Source: Saccharum officinarum (taxonomy: Eukaryota; Streptophyta; Magnoliopsida; Poales; Poaceae). Taken from it: a DNA stretch of 64,000 nucleotides. Positions 1 through 11,196 of this stretch are shown piece by piece. The stretch spans positions 69,889,737 to 69,953,736 of the forward strand of contig CM036170.1 of NCBI GenBank assembly GCA_020631735.1, given 5' to 3'. Both the position numbers and the translations under genes were made by a program. The notes under the pieces are model-generated. The model saw nothing but the letters and a program-made list of their open reading frames with translations. It was not told the DNA's origin and ran no database searches. Each line of letters begins with the position of its first letter. The stretch's first letter is position 1.

Positions 1-403
1 GTTGCAATAGGCAAAATGTACTATGTCGTGTGTCCTGGGTACCAGCTGATGAATACCATGTCCTCGTCATTTAACTGAAATCGCTAGAATTCCAACATAA
101 CCAAAAGACTGAACCAGTCCCAACAATGTAGGAGTAAATGTGCAAATAATACAACACGATCCCAAATGGAACAATACCAAACACATGAAATAGATAAAAG
201 AATTACACGATTCAGTGAGGAAATAATAATAACGGAAACTCAAATATACAGGCGCTTTGCCGGGCAATTTTTGAAAACATGATCTCTGAAGTTTCAGACA
301 CAGTCGAAACAAACATGGTAACGACGAGAACAATACCAAACAATCACTGATACGACATAATTAGCAACGAAGGCTTCCAGGTGAACTTCCGTATAGCAGA
401 TTA
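1..403 (-). other. Presumed 3' UTR and downstream flank of the 404-1954 gene
   Basis: AT-rich sequence directly downstream of the stop codon at 404. I see no coding signal or repeat in it. Short ORFs here have no plant-protein character. It is most simply the 3' untranslated region of the minus-strand gene to its right, but no poly(A) site can be fixed by eye. Confidence 0.4.
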
Positions 404-1954
404 TCAAGAAGCCAGTTGGTTTTGGCTCCAAAAGGAAAACATCCCCTTGTACCTTGCAGGAGAAAACTGGCGCGATAGCAAGGCAAATGGCTTCTCTTTG
501 CCGCAGCTGGTAGCACATTTGATTGGTTCCAGTGTCTTGAGTACAGGAACCGTCTCCTGCGGTGCAGCATTTTCAGCTACCACCAATGGAGATACCTTGG
601 CACTTTCAGGAACACATGTCATAGTTCTGCTGCTGTTGATCCCACCACCAGTGTATGCGTTACCATATAGAGAACCACTAGTAACAGTTCTGCTGCTGCT
701 GCTGGCACTGCTGCTACTGCGGTAAGAATGCTTCCTGTCCCTTTTGCTGCCTCCACCACTACTGCTACTGTGCCTAGAATGCTTCTTGTCCTTTTTGCTT
801 CCAGTGGTACTGCGGCTACTGCTGCTGCTGCTCTTGAAGGACTTGTATTTGTAGTTGCCCTTTGTTGAACTCCTATGGTGCCCTCTCACAGTGTGAGAGT
901 CAGAAGTAATAGGAGGGTCATATACATCAGGGGCCCAAGAAACGCTCAACTTTGTCATGATTCCCTCCTTCGCACGGGTTCCTTTCATTGCAGAAACTAA
1001 CCTTGGAGTGCCCTGCATGGAGATAATTTATATACATGTTAGCAAAACAAAATTGGCCCATACATTTTTTTACATAATCAGCATATACAATATGGAAGTA
1101 ACTACCCCATGAGATGCTACACTTGTTACACATTCAAATAAACAAGGACCAATAAGGCTGCCAGCTATAATGAACTAAGAAATCATAATTGCAATAAGTA
1201 AGAACAATACCAAAAGCCATCAACTCCCACAAACATTAAGCTTCACAAAAATATTATCACATCATCAATTGGTCCAAAAAGATATTCAGCAAACAAGACA
1301 AATAAAAGGAATCAAATTTCAAGTGTCCTTCAGTTATCAAAGGTGCTAATAAAACACAGACAACAACTATACAGAATCAGTTGTCTACGATTAAGTCCCT
1401 AATCATTGTGAAAGCTATTGTGATTGAAAATAGAGTCACATAGCTACCAGTAACTAGGTATCAGAATAATATGAGTGTGGAGCAAATATCTGACCACAAA
1501 TATATGCAAAGAATGAAAGAATCCAACTTTAAAGTTTAAAGTAAATTAGAAAGAAACCTACATTAATTGAAGAATTCCCAGCAACTGAATTGCTAATTGA
1601 TGATTCCGTTGCATCGCCACTAGGAAAAGCAGGTGATACAGAGTCAACATCCACTAAATCATCAGTTGAATCAGATTCCAGAGAAAGAATTGGATCATCG
1701 CTGGCGTCATTGTCAGAATCTTCATCCAGACCTGGCTCTTTGTCATCATCAAGGGTATGCATCACTTCAGTAAGAGCCATTCCAATTTCCTCAACCGCCA
1801 AATCATCTTGTCCACAAGATATTACAGCTTCGATATATTTATTTTCCCAGCAAGCACAACCGTGCTCACAACCAGGCTTTAAACAGGTGCTGTGGCAGAG
1901 ACCTGAGCTGCTGCTAACACCTTCAGCACTGAAGTCCGCCGAGGGTTCGCCCAT
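404..1954 (-). CDS. Conserved plant protein of unknown function, Ser/Lys-rich, two coding exons
   Basis: Coding exons are 1954..1562 and 1012..404, giving 333 residues. The donor after 1562 is GTAGGT, the acceptor before 1012 is GCAG, and the phase is 0. The ATG at 1954 opens MGEPSADFSAEG and lies about 40 bases inside an exon that seems to begin after a TTAACAG acceptor near 1990, so an untranslated first exon is likely upstream. The N-terminal half has a Cys-rich stretch (CLKPGCEHGCACW) and then a very acidic segment. The second exon opens with a block containing LSVSWAPDVYDPP, which I recall from uncharacterised plant proteins. It is followed by a run rich in Ser, Lys and Arg (about residues 170-230) that looks nuclear and disordered. 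No catalytic motif is visible and I do not assign a function. Consistent splice phase and intact frames argue for a real gene. Confidence 0.75.
1013..1561 (-). other. Intron of the unknown-function gene
   Basis: A 549-base AT-rich interval bounded by GT...AG on the minus strand. I see no repeat, RNA gene or internal exon in it. Confidence 0.7.
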
Positions 1955-2559
1955 CCACAAGCTTGATCCCCAATTACAAAGAGAAGTTTCTGTTAAAAAG
2001 GGGAATGGGCATAAGCAATAAGCAATTTGTATGCAAACATAAGGGTTGCATAAGTGCTCTCGCGCAGTTACTGGATAGAGTTATGAAAACTATAATGCAG
2101 AAATAGATGATTTCGCAACCATATGCATCAACATATTTTGCTGATATTTGAACCTTCAAGTATATTAGTTTTTCAACCTAGGGGCACAGCTACCGGAAGA
2201 TGCTGAGATTCATACAAAGGTACCTTTTTAATCAAATACTTTTGGGCGTGACTATTTTTCAAATGCTTGGAATCAAGCAGCACTCTATGCCCTTGGATCA
2301 ACACAAACAACCTAAAACACCTAAAATAGTAAGTAGTTGGATGTTGATCCGAGGGACAAGGATAGACAATAAGCTGGTTTCAAACACGTAAAAAATAGCC
2401 GAACTATTTCTTATTTTGTTTAATGAAAGAGCTAGGCACAAGTGTATGTAACAATTTACGTACTGATAGGATCGCACATAGAAATGTCTCCTACACAGTG
2501 CTCTAAACATCAAAATTCGGAACCCGTTTCCATGATTGTAACCTAATAAATGTAAATGG

Positions 2560-3270
2560 TTCCATGGCAACAGCAGAGTGATTTCGATACCTCTTATCTT
2601 GTAGGTGGTAATGACCACGTCCAACACCTTGCTTCCTTTCGATCCTGCAGATCGAATCCAGACACCAAAATCTGGCAACGAGAAAAGCCGCAAAGCCAAA
2701 GGAAGCCTCGGACCGAGCACAAGCAGATCCAAACCGGGACGCGAAGGTAAGGACCGAGGGGCGAGGGCGACGGAGGGAACGCACAGGTCAAAGACAATTA
2801 CTACTACTACTACTACTAAAATTACTACTAAAACGATGCTTGAGGCGATGGGAACAGGGAAAGGAGGAGTCCCCGGAGGCGATGGCAGCGGCCGCTCGGA
2901 GGGTAGCGAATGCGGCGAGCACCGCAGGCATCGTATCCTCGCCGGGCGCCCGCAACGCTTTATGCCTCGAGATCCAACTCGGCTGATCCCGGCGGCCAGA
3001 AACGGCGGCGGCGGCGGCGAAGGGGAGGAGGCAACGGCGAGAGAATCCGGCTACCACGCTCCGCGCATGGACCGGATCACGGCTTCGCTAGGCTCAATTT
3101 GGCTCAGAGGAGACGATGACGACAAAGGCGGAGGATTGGGGGAAACCGGATCAGGGCGAGGCCGCGGCGAGGACGACGCGAGAGGAGACGCGAGGTGCGG
3201 ATTGGCTGTCGGTGCGGCGAGAGGCCGCTTTGGGGTGTCTCTTATACTTCTATTTGTCGGCCCCTGACAT
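2560..3270 (-). promoter_or_regulatory. GC-rich 5' region, probable non-coding first exon and promoter of the 404-1954 gene
   Basis: A sharp rise in GC from about 2600 to 3260, bounded by AT-rich DNA, lies upstream of the minus-strand gene. This is the usual look of a grass promoter plus 5' UTR. Open frames run on both strands, as expected for GC-rich DNA, and none resembles a known protein. No TATA box can be picked with confidence, so the transcription start is unresolved. Confidence 0.35.
2798..2830. repeat. (TAC)n-type trinucleotide microsatellite
   Basis: TAC/ACT repeats with one interruption (ACTAAAATT) in the GC-rich 5' region of the neighbouring gene. If it lies in the 5' UTR it may vary in length between accessions. 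Confidence 0.85.
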
Positions 3271-3830
3271 GTGGGTCCGGATTGTTGGGCCCCAGTACGC
3301 GGTGAGATGGTACTGGGACCAGGAAACGGACAAACGGGGGTGGTTTTATAGCGGGGTTTGGATTCTTTTTCTAAAAAGTTATTGGCGGCGTCTGTATGAC
3401 AGGTAGGCCCACTCCGCGTGGCCCTCGGCGGCAAGAGATACGTTTGGGTCAACCGGTCAAAGGCGCCCGCGGCTGGCGGGAGGGTGCGGCAAGGGAAGGC
3501 TTTGCCACGTCGGACTTGGGAGAGAGGCGCCGGGAGTGGTTCTCCGAGTCCTGAACTCCTGGTCCAAGCGAAGTAGCGAACCAAACGGGTGCTGAGCTGC
3601 AATGCAACCAGCATGGACATCGACACCGTTGTTCTTTTCTTCAGAATCCTTTTCCCGTCCTGATCCGTGATAGCATTGGCCATTCGTACCCAATAACTCT
3701 GCACAACTCGAGTTCAAAGAAAGATTATAATGCATTTTTCTTTCTTGTGCTGGGACCGGGAATTCCCCTTCACTTCACCGTGAAGCTCTCGAGAAAACAA
3801 GAGAAAAAAATACGAACAGACGCTGAGATG

Positions 3831-3949
3831 TACATATCTATTTTGCCGATTCTGTCACTATGCTTAATACCAGACTTTGACGTTTGAGAATTACATATCT
3901 ATTTTGCCGATTCTGTCACTATATGCTTAACACCAGACTTCGACGTTTT
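3831..3949. repeat. Tandem direct repeat, two copies of about 59 bp
   Basis: The block starting TACATATCTATTTTGCCGAT occurs at 3831 and again at 3892. The copies differ at a few positions (for example TGCTTAATACC versus TATGCTTAACACC). No gene is present. The rest of 3270-4826 is unremarkable intergenic DNA that ends in the likely 3' UTR of the SKIP24 gene. An ORF at 4196-4558 shows no recognisable domain. Confidence 0.85.
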
Positions 3950-4826
3950 GCGCAGATTCTGTGATGCATGAAAGGTACGGGAGGATAGAAACAAACAATT
4001 CACTCACCTATAATAAGCCGAAGAGCATATCAAGAGAGACATGGATAAGTTTCTTTTGATTTCAAGGAACGAAAGTGTCTTTATAAGCAGTAGTTGCGTA
4101 CAAGTTACTACTAGTAGTTTTCAAAGTCAAATCTGGCAAGCTTCAGCCCTAGCCTCTAGCCCACAGCTTTGTGAAGGATAAGCAGACGCCAGACAATGCC
4201 ACGAGAGCGGCACCTTTCTGCCGCGGAATTATCTGGCCAGTGGACGGTGTACAACATCCGTGCACAGAGATTCTTTCAGCAATATATGGAAACACCCGAG
4301 GTGCTTCCTGATCCTATCGTAATAGCACCTTCGTGCCTGGCAAGATGGCAAAGAAGAACTGCACATGCCAGCATAATAGCCTACAGCATGTGCACGCATG
4401 GACAGGGAGCCGAACTGCAGAAGGATGAAGGTGGAAGGTGGCTCGCTGTGCTGTCCTTGCGAGACAGCGGCACTTGCTCCCAAGATAGATGTATTAGCGC
4501 TTGGTGCAATGCAGATGCAGGTGTTCCTGCTATCTGTGAAAAAAAAAGAAAAAAGTAAATGAGTTGACAATGCACATCAAATTCCCATGTAAGAAATATA
4601 GTACACATTAGTACGTACCAGTTATATATTCTGACAATGACAATATTTCGCGATGTCAATAATCAATTAAATATGTGGACATGCATATATACAAAAAAAC
4701 ATAGCAAAATACAAGTCTCCTTCAGGCACAGTTACTCTTATTGTGAAAGCAAATATGTCAAGTATATTATAATCAATCAATCTAGAATACCTGAGTCCCT
4801 TGACAACCTGAAGGCAAACCGTAGGC

Positions 4827-7800
4827 TTATTTCAGTTTCTTCCTCTTTGCACGTGGCTCATTGACAATTCCACTTGCATGAGCATGACTATCCTGCAGTG
4901 GGTGATACTTTGCTCGTTGCAATGCTTCCTCATAATCATTCAACTTGTGCTTCTCTTTGTTCTGATGATAACAACAAAAGCACAACTATAGTAAGGCTAG
5001 CCTTTTCTTCTCTGTCAATTGTAATAAACACATGATCACATACATAAGCATTCTTATAAGTTGCTATTTGTTGCTTACAAACTTTCAGCTCCATGTTTAG
5101 ATCACTAAGACGAGAATCAACAGGAACTGTGCATTGCTGAACCAACTGCTTCTGACGCCCACGAACAACTTGTGGTTGCCATACGTTTAATGCCACAGAA
5201 GCTCTCCTGCATATGTTTCAGAGTAAGAAATTGCACAATCAACATACACTAATGACAAGAAATATGCAATCATGACAGTAATGAAAGAAACAGTGTGGAA
5301 GCCATTTTAAATCAAGAGTGAAATCGACTGGGGGTCCTTGAACTTGTCTCGCATTCTCAAATAGGTCCATGTATTCCTAAAACCAGATTTTCGGGTCCCT
5401 AAACTTGCTAAATGTATCACCAGAGGTCCAAACCGTTTTTAGAATCCTGTTTTGCACACGTGGCGTCATGCTGCTGTCGCTGGGGGTTGGGCTCAGCAGC
5501 GCGCTAGGTGGGGCGCTGTTCGTCTCCACTGACGTCGCTGGCATCGTCACGCTTGCCGTCGGGCGCTGGCATCGTCGCGCTCACCGTCAGGCGCGTGCAG
5601 TGGGGTCGTCGTCGAGTGGCGCGGGTTCATACATGACCTCTGCTTCATCCTCGCACTCTGCTACCTGCTGGCGGTGCTCGTCAACGGGGAGATCACCATC
5701 TGGGTGGCCGCGTCGTTCGTTTACGTCGTTCTCGCCTAGGCCGGTCCACGTGCCCGCGCTTGCCGACGGCTTCAATCTGCTGCTCGTTACCGAGCATCTT
5801 GACGAGGTAGGTCAGGTCGAAGGCGCCGCTGAACGCCAATCACACATCCCGGCCCCGCACAGCAGCGCCAATAGTATATCAGCGAGCTTCGCCCCGAACG
5901 CTCGAACGCCGCCGAGCCGACGCCCTGTGACCGAAGGAACACCACAGACTGGGTGGCGTGGCGGTCGCGGCGGATGTTGAAGTCCACCTCCCAGGCGCGC
6001 TCGACGTAGCCGCCGCCGCCGTGGTAGTAGTCGTAGTCTGCGGTGAGGTTTAGGTTCCCGTGGGTGTTGCAGATCATGAACCCGAGCTGAACAATGGGGA
6101 ACTCACTGTAGCCACAGGCCCACAGGCAGACTAGACTTGAATAGACCCCCTGCACAAACACCCGTTCAAGATCCAACCTTCGCCATGACTCACATATGGA
6201 GGTCTCGGCTACAGAGGACGAATCAATAGTGGCGCCTACAAAACTTGAATTCACTGCCGACGGAAGATCAACAGAAAATGAAGTGTCCAAGAACATCTGG
6301 GTATCGAAACCGATCGTTCGTGCTCGTCTCCTTCGAAAATTCGAACCGCACTGGGGTCGGGCCATGCTGCCGCCGCTCCGCCACGTCATGTCGTGCTTCG
6401 TGTACCCGCTCATCGCCCACCGCATCGCTGAGCCAGGACCGCTAGCTTTGCGTGCTCCTGCTGCTGCACACGGCTGCCGGCGGCCGCGCTCGTCGTGCCG
6501 CTCGCGTGGTTGCCATTCCTCACCGCGCATGTGCTGGTGCTCGTCACGTCAGCCACCGTCGCCACCTACACAGGACAGCTCATGCACGCCGCGGATGGCA
6601 TCGTGCACTGCACGTACCAGGCATATACCACCACACTACTCCTCGCCCTCGTCGCGACCTACCTGCCACTGCTCACATCCGTGTGCTGAGACGTTGTCGT
6701 CATCAACAGGCGGTTGTGCGCGAGGGCGTTTGCGCTCATCCTCGTGCTACTGCCCCTGCAATGCTCGCTTGGGTGCTTCTGCTGCTGTGCGAGTCTGTAG
6801 GTGGGGCGCAGCCGCGCTCGATCGTGCCGCTCGTGCTAGCCATATCGGCGTCCGAGGCGGCGGAGTCGTCGTCGCTGCCTGCCAGGAGCCGGAGTTAGAG
6901 CCGCCGCTGCGCCCGTGGGTGGCCCTCATCTCCACACCGTGTCATCCTCGTCAACGGGGACAAGCGTGGCTGGGCGATGCCCTCGGCACGGACGCCGAGC
7001 ACGATCCTCCACGGCCCACCTACCTGGTGCTGAGCAAAACTTCTATACCGATTGAAAGCCATGGGTGGTAGAATAGAAGAACGAACCCTGGGTTCTTGTC
7101 TCGGCTACACGAAGCTCAACGACGGAGGAAGATGGAAGAGAAACAGCGTCGGGCGCGCGTTCCCCAACGAGAGTAGTGTGACGCCACGTGTGCAAAACCA
7201 GGGTTCCAAAACCGGTTTGGACCTCTCGTGATACATTTAGAAAGTTTAGGGACCCAAAACTCTGGTTTTAAAAGTATATGGACCTATTTGAGAATGCGAG
7301 ACAAGTAAAGGACCCTAGTGTATTTCCGGTTGAAGATAGTGCAGGCAATGCATCGTGTACCAAGCAATATATTCCCTAACGACATGCTTCAGAAGGACTG
7401 TGTTTGTCCCTTTTATAAGGCAGGACTGTGGTAGTGTAGTGCTAGGCGATGAAACAACATCTCTCCACAGGATTCAGACTGGTTGGAGAGTAGAAAATTA
7501 GAGATGCCATTGTTTTGACTTCTCAATTCAAATCCCGACTGGCCCAAGGTACGCAACACACACCCACCCACCCCACCCCCCCCCCCCCCCCCCCCAGCTA
7601 ATTCAAATAGAGAACATTAAAAAGAAAGGATCTCAGTTCGTTGTATTCAACTGTGCTGGAGTACGAAACGTCCATCACTGATGTTTCAACCCATTAGTTT
7701 TTAGACATCTTTTACCTCTTATAAGCAGCACCCTTTTTGTTCAGTTTGCTTTCTTGTTCATGTGCGCCAACAACAAACCTGAGTGCTGGCAGACAACCTA

Positions 7801-9453
7801 GACACTTTCTGTGCACCATTAATATGCTTCCATTGACTTTTTTTTATTCAGAACGCTTCCCTTGATAAAGGACAAATGGTCATCTTTTTAGCCTAATTCA
7901 GCAAAAGAGAGACGATAATAGCTTTCTCTGCCAGATGGGTAGGATGATTGTCCATCAACCACACATGAGGCTATGAGCTAACTGAGGTTTTTCTGTCGAA
8001 GATATGAACTAAGGGAATAACATGAGCCCAGAACAAAACATACACTTGTCTTGAGTAAAATTATACCAAATAAATGATCGTGCAGTAAAACTTAGCTACA
8101 GAGCACTTTGTGCAAGGCATTGCTTCAGTACTGTAACATACAAGAGACTTTCAATTCGGACAGAACAAATAGCAGCAAATAATTGACATGGCCTAACTAG
8201 TTGTACATGTGGTCTGAAAGACTGGCCTAACATTTGTGTATGCGACCAGATCATATATCGTGGAAGCAACTGTCTTGAGCAATATGATACTTTTGCAAGA
8301 CATTGCTTTTGACATGAATAAAATACATGAGACTTCAATTTCGATAAACATGACAAAACAAAAAAAAAACATTAATTAGCTATAATCAGTGGGCTGAAAA
8401 TGCAATCTCAAGCTCGTGTAAACAAGCAGCTCAACATACCAAGGAAGCTACTGTCTTGAGCAATATGACACTTGGGTAGGATGTCCTTTTTGTAATGAGT
8501 TACACACAGGAGACTTAGTTTGGATGAAGAATTGAAGAGGACAAACAATGACAGATCATTGACTGGACTAACCAGCCATATATGTGGTTTAAAAGAACAA
8601 TCTTTGCCTGACTCTTGTGTAAACAAACAGCTTAATATATCGTGTAAAAAACAGTCATAAGCAATTTTTTTCTTCTTGTGCACTGCCAATTAGATGAGTG
8701 CTCAGAAAGCCGCTGTACTACTATGAGAAAATTGCACGCATTTTTCAGTTGAACAGACGCACTTTAGCTCTGGTAATTCCTTACTGATCTGCAAATTGAT
8801 GTTTCTACTCTCTGCGTTACACTAAAATTTACCGTGCGAATAGCTGATACATTCGTTTCGTTGAGACGCAGATGATTAAGTAATCCTTTGCAAAGTACAG
8901 AGACAGCACCAAACGGATGGAACATGAGAGATTTGGCATAAAAAGCTAGCATACGGACCTGACTCTCTCGAGGTTGTCGAGCTCCTGCGCAGCCGTCTTC
9001 ATCTTCTCCCCCTCTTCCCGAATGGACCCTCCAGCTCCGCCAGCCGCCTCCTGGAAGCCAGCACCCGCGCCTCCGCCTCGAACACCGCCCGCCGCCTCGC
9101 CCTCCGCCATCCGCACCTTGTGCCTCTCAAACCTGCAGCAGAGATGCATCAGTCGAGCAAACACGCAATAGCGATCGAGGCGAAAGGGAAGGCGCGAAAT
9201 TACTTGGTCTTGTAAAGGGATTTGGGGTGGAGCTGCTGCTGGGGCTGGGAGGTGGAGGCCGAAGACGTGGAGGGTTGGGATTGGAGGGAAGTCGCGAGAG
9301 AGGAGTTCCGACCAGAGGCCGGGGAGACAGAGAGGCGCCCGAGGCGGCGGGAAGCGATGAGGCAGCATAGGTCGCGGAACCCCAGCGCGGACGACGCGGC
9401 TCCCAGCTCCAGAACGCGCGCCCACAGCTCGTCGGAAGATCCGCCGCCGACAT
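4827..9453 (-). CDS. SKIP24: F-box protein SKIP24 homologue, four exons, frames disturbed in exons 1 and 2
   Basis: Exons are 9453..9204, 9132..8959, 5206..5044 and 4961..4827, all with GT-AG borders and fitting phases. SKIP24 is an F-box protein that binds SKP1-like adaptors in SCF ubiquitin ligases. Exon 1 encodes an F-box (DELWARVLELG...LGFRDLCCLIASRRL). Exon 2 contains KTKFERHKVRMAE and a coiled coil. Exon 3 carries the hallmark ASVALNVWQPQVVRGRQKQ, then CKQQIATYKNAY. Exon 4 ends in a basic tail, EPRAKRKKLK. Total coding length is 722 nt, one short of a multiple of three; a repaired frame would give about 240 residues, against about 255 in Arabidopsis as I recall. Exon 1 starts in one frame (MSAADLP), the F-box is in a second, LWSELLSRDFP is in a third, and exon 2 also changes frame internally and returns. 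The 100-N gap starts 340 bp upstream, so sequencing error is as likely as decay. Exons 3 and 4 are intact. Intron 2 (3.75 kb) contains a Pack-MULE and diverged tandem repeats. Confidence 0.85.
5320..5480. repeat. Left terminal inverted repeat of the 5320-7326 Pack-MULE
   Basis: It matches the reverse complement of 7175..7326 apart from scattered substitutions. Shared landmarks are CTCGCATTCTCAAATAGGTC, GGGTCCCTAAACTT and TTTGCACACGTGGCGTCA. Confidence 0.8.
5468..5739 (+). pseudogene. Captured fragment resembling a cation/calcium exchanger (CCX)
   Basis: One frame gives LGVGLSSALGGALFV followed by STDVAGIVTLAV. A second frame then gives WRGFIHDLCFILALCYLLA and VNGEITIWVAASFVYVV, ending at a TAG. 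This order (Gly-rich transmembrane segment, short loop, FI-D-CF, second membrane segment, GEI, W-A) matches my memory of the Na+/Ca2+ exchanger core in plant CCX proteins. The frame changes between the parts and the piece stops abruptly, so it is a fragment carried by the Pack-MULE and not a gene. Identification is from memory. Confidence 0.45.
6495..6689 (+). pseudogene. Hydrophobic membrane-protein fragment carried by the Pack-MULE
   Basis: An open stretch with two likely membrane helices (AWLPFLTAHVLVLVTSATVA and TTTLLLALVATYLPLLTSV), ended by TGA and followed in frame by ALILVLLPLQCSLGCF. It lies about 750 bp after the CCX-like piece in the same orientation. It could be another part of the same source gene or a second capture. 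No family could be assigned. Confidence 0.35.
7576..7595. repeat. Poly-C tract (20 C) preceded by CCCACCCA repeats
   Basis: An uninterrupted run of cytosines after an (AC)/(CCCA) stretch, within intron 2 of the SKIP24 homologue. The length is likely uncertain in sequencing. Confidence 0.9.
8040..8690. repeat. Diverged tandem repeats, period about 185 bp, in the SKIP24 intron
   Basis: The phrase TGTCTTGAG(C/T)AA recurs at about 8047, 8270 and 8453, each time followed by related text (GACATTGCTT, GATGTCCTTT). Phrases like GTGGTCTGAAAG / GGGCTGAAAATG / GTGGTTTAAAAG recur with the same order and spacing. I count three to four decayed units. No coding sequence is seen. Confidence 0.6.
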
Positions 9454-9789
9454 GTCCTCTTAGGCTGGGTCGGTGGCGCACGACACGAACGAGTACTGGC
9501 GTTCCCGGCGGCGGGAGGGACAGCTACGCCGTTAACTTGCGCCGGCCGCCGCTTCTCCTCTCGGCTCTCGTTTGGATGGATGAGGAAAAGCTCAGAGGCG
9601 AGGAGGAATCAGGACACTGAGGCACTTAGCCTAAGCCCGACCTCATGTTTTGGACGGTTGACAGGTTCGAGGGACCTTAGACTTGAGGAGATGCTAAAAT
9701 AGTTGGTGTCAATGGAAATATTTTCGATGTCTTTGCAAATTCGAAATCTGTAAAAAAAAATTTTAATAAAAACTGACAAAGCACTCTCA

Positions 9790-9889
9790 NNNNNNNNNNN
9801 NNNNNNNNNNNNNNNNNNNNNNNNNNNNNNNNNNNNNNNNNNNNNNNNNNNNNNNNNNNNNNNNNNNNNNNNNNNNNNNNNNNNNNNNN
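9790..9889. other. Assembly gap (100 N)
   Basis: Exactly 100 undetermined bases, the conventional size for a gap of unknown length. The ends of the joined contigs, including SKIP24 exons 1 and 2, may be of lower quality. Confidence 0.99.
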
Positions 9890-10390
9890 GTCCGGTGGAT
9901 GAACCCTTTTAGCGTGATCAACAATGAGGCTCCAGAAAATGACCGTGCAACTATGCAAGCACTACAACAGAAAATGATTCAACTTTCAGAATTTTACATA
10001 CCAAACAACAGTGACCATATCCTGCATGATGATCTCAAAAGGGTTCCTGTTTGAATTCTGATCAACTCCTTCACTGTGATCAAATTTGTCATGTTTATTT
10101 TTGCTGACACTAAAATGCAGAAAATCAAAAAAATTAACACAAGGCACCCAAACAATCACTATTTATATAGTAAATAAGGTTTCAGTGTTCATAGTTGTGC
10201 TTACAAACAAGAAGAAATGAACAGGGCCCATATCGTGCGTGGCTTTTCAGCGAACAGTACTTTTCAGCCTGACTTTTCAGCGAAACGAACAGGGGCGACA
10301 TGGTTCCTCCTTGACTTCTGCTCAATTTTCTTCACATGTAAATTGTCCTGAAACTCAAAATCAGAAGAATGAACAGAAGGCACAAGTCAC

Positions 10391-10565
10391 ATTAAGGTTT
10401 CAGTTTCAACAATGTTGCATAGCAAACAAACACTAAGTAGATCGTATATGGCGACCTCGACTGGATCTCATTACACAAATAGCATTAAGGTTTCAGTTTC
10501 AACAATGTTGCATAGGCAAGCAAACAAACCTAACCAGATGTGTATGGCAACCTCAACAGGATTTC
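10391..10565. repeat. Two-copy direct repeat, period 93 bp
   Basis: ATTAAGGTTTCAGTTTCAAC starts at 10391 and again at 10484. Both copies run on through a related TATGGC(G/A)ACCTC(G/A)AC segment. A weaker relative (AAGGTTTCAGTGTTC) lies near 10177. Between 10217 and 10300 is a short GAACAGGGCC...CGAACAGGGGC segment that looks like the remnant of a small MITE. The rest of 9890-10900 shows nothing else. Confidence 0.75.
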
Positions 10566-10915
10566 TGCCTAAATTTTCATCAATTTTCTCTTCATGTTTT
10601 CCTCAAAAAAAATCTCATCAGGTTTGGTTTGTCGTTCTGAAACCTTTTTTTTTTTGCCCAAATCAAGCCATCTAAATAATCACCGTGCATGCAGAATATA
10701 ATATTAATGTATATGTCGGTTCATAGCAATTCATTATTCTCCAAGAGCCTGTCAGACCTTCAGCTTCTAATGGCCATGCAATGTTCGTATTTATCAATCT
10801 AGCACCGAGCCGAAATCCAAAAATTAAACTAAAATCAAACATAAATTAATCTTTTGTACCTTGCCTTGCGCATACCTATATATCCATGTAGTTTCCCTTC
10901 ATCCCATCTTCTGTT

Positions 10916-11196
10916 GTCTACTCCACGGGGAGCTCTGAGCGCACGTGGTTGTCAAGAACGGCCTGCGGCAGCGCGCCGCCGTGTTCCTGTTCTTCATCGA
11001 CGCAGCTATCGACGTGGTCCAGCCGAGTGATGCTGACGACGTATGACTCGTCGAGCTGGGCCTGGGCGGCGCCGTACGGTGCGGGCACGAAGACGAAGAA
11101 GCGCGGGGCGTAACGACCAGGCACGGGGTGACAACGGAGAGCACGAGGAAGAAGTGAGCGAGGAACGCCCCTCTGCCCTTGCCTTGGTCGTCCATG
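10916..11196 (-). pseudogene. Unidentified reading frame with a signal-like N-terminus, probably broken
   Basis: From an ATG at 11196 one frame reads MDDQGKGRGAFLAHFFLVL, then a hydrophobic stretch, like a signal anchor. After about 35 residues the plausible coding character moves to another frame (RFFVFVPAPYGAAQAQLDES) that ends at a stop near 10916. This suggests a small degenerate gene or gene fragment. I do not recognise it. It abuts the left end of the MULE at about 11259. Confidence 0.25.

Larger units (their letters stand above)
5320..7326. mobile_element. Pack-MULE-like element with ~150-bp terminal inverted repeats
   Basis: The left end (GAAATCGACTGGGGGTCCTT...) and the reverse complement of the right end (GAAATACACTAGGGTCCTTT...) stay alignable for about 150 bases, to a shared ACACGTGGCGTCA. 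Between them is GC-rich DNA with broken coding fragments and no transposase. Long TIRs with captured gene pieces are typical of Pack-MULEs. I could not find a clean 9-bp target duplication (ATCAAGAGT on the left, CGGTTGAAG on the right). The right end also reads CACTAGGG, so a CACTA assignment is not fully excluded. It sits inside intron 2 of the SKIP24 homologue. Confidence 0.7.

Noticed and set aside
3051..3704. Minus-strand ORF of 217 codons upstream of the first gene
   Set aside because: Low-complexity Pro/Ser/Arg product in GC-rich promoter DNA, with the opposite strand equally open. No domain.
4196..4558. Plus-strand ORF of 120 codons downstream of SKIP24
   Set aside because: No recognisable domain or splice partner. 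Its Lys-rich end comes from an A-run. It could be a small gene but the sequence gives no support.
5320..7326. CACTA element (right end reads CACTAGGG)
   Set aside because: The left end reads GACTGGGG instead of CACTA, the inverted match extends outside that motif, and the long 150-bp TIRs fit a MULE better. Not fully excluded.
9677..9958. ORF spanning the N gap
   Set aside because: Most of its length is undetermined bases, so no coding claim is possible.
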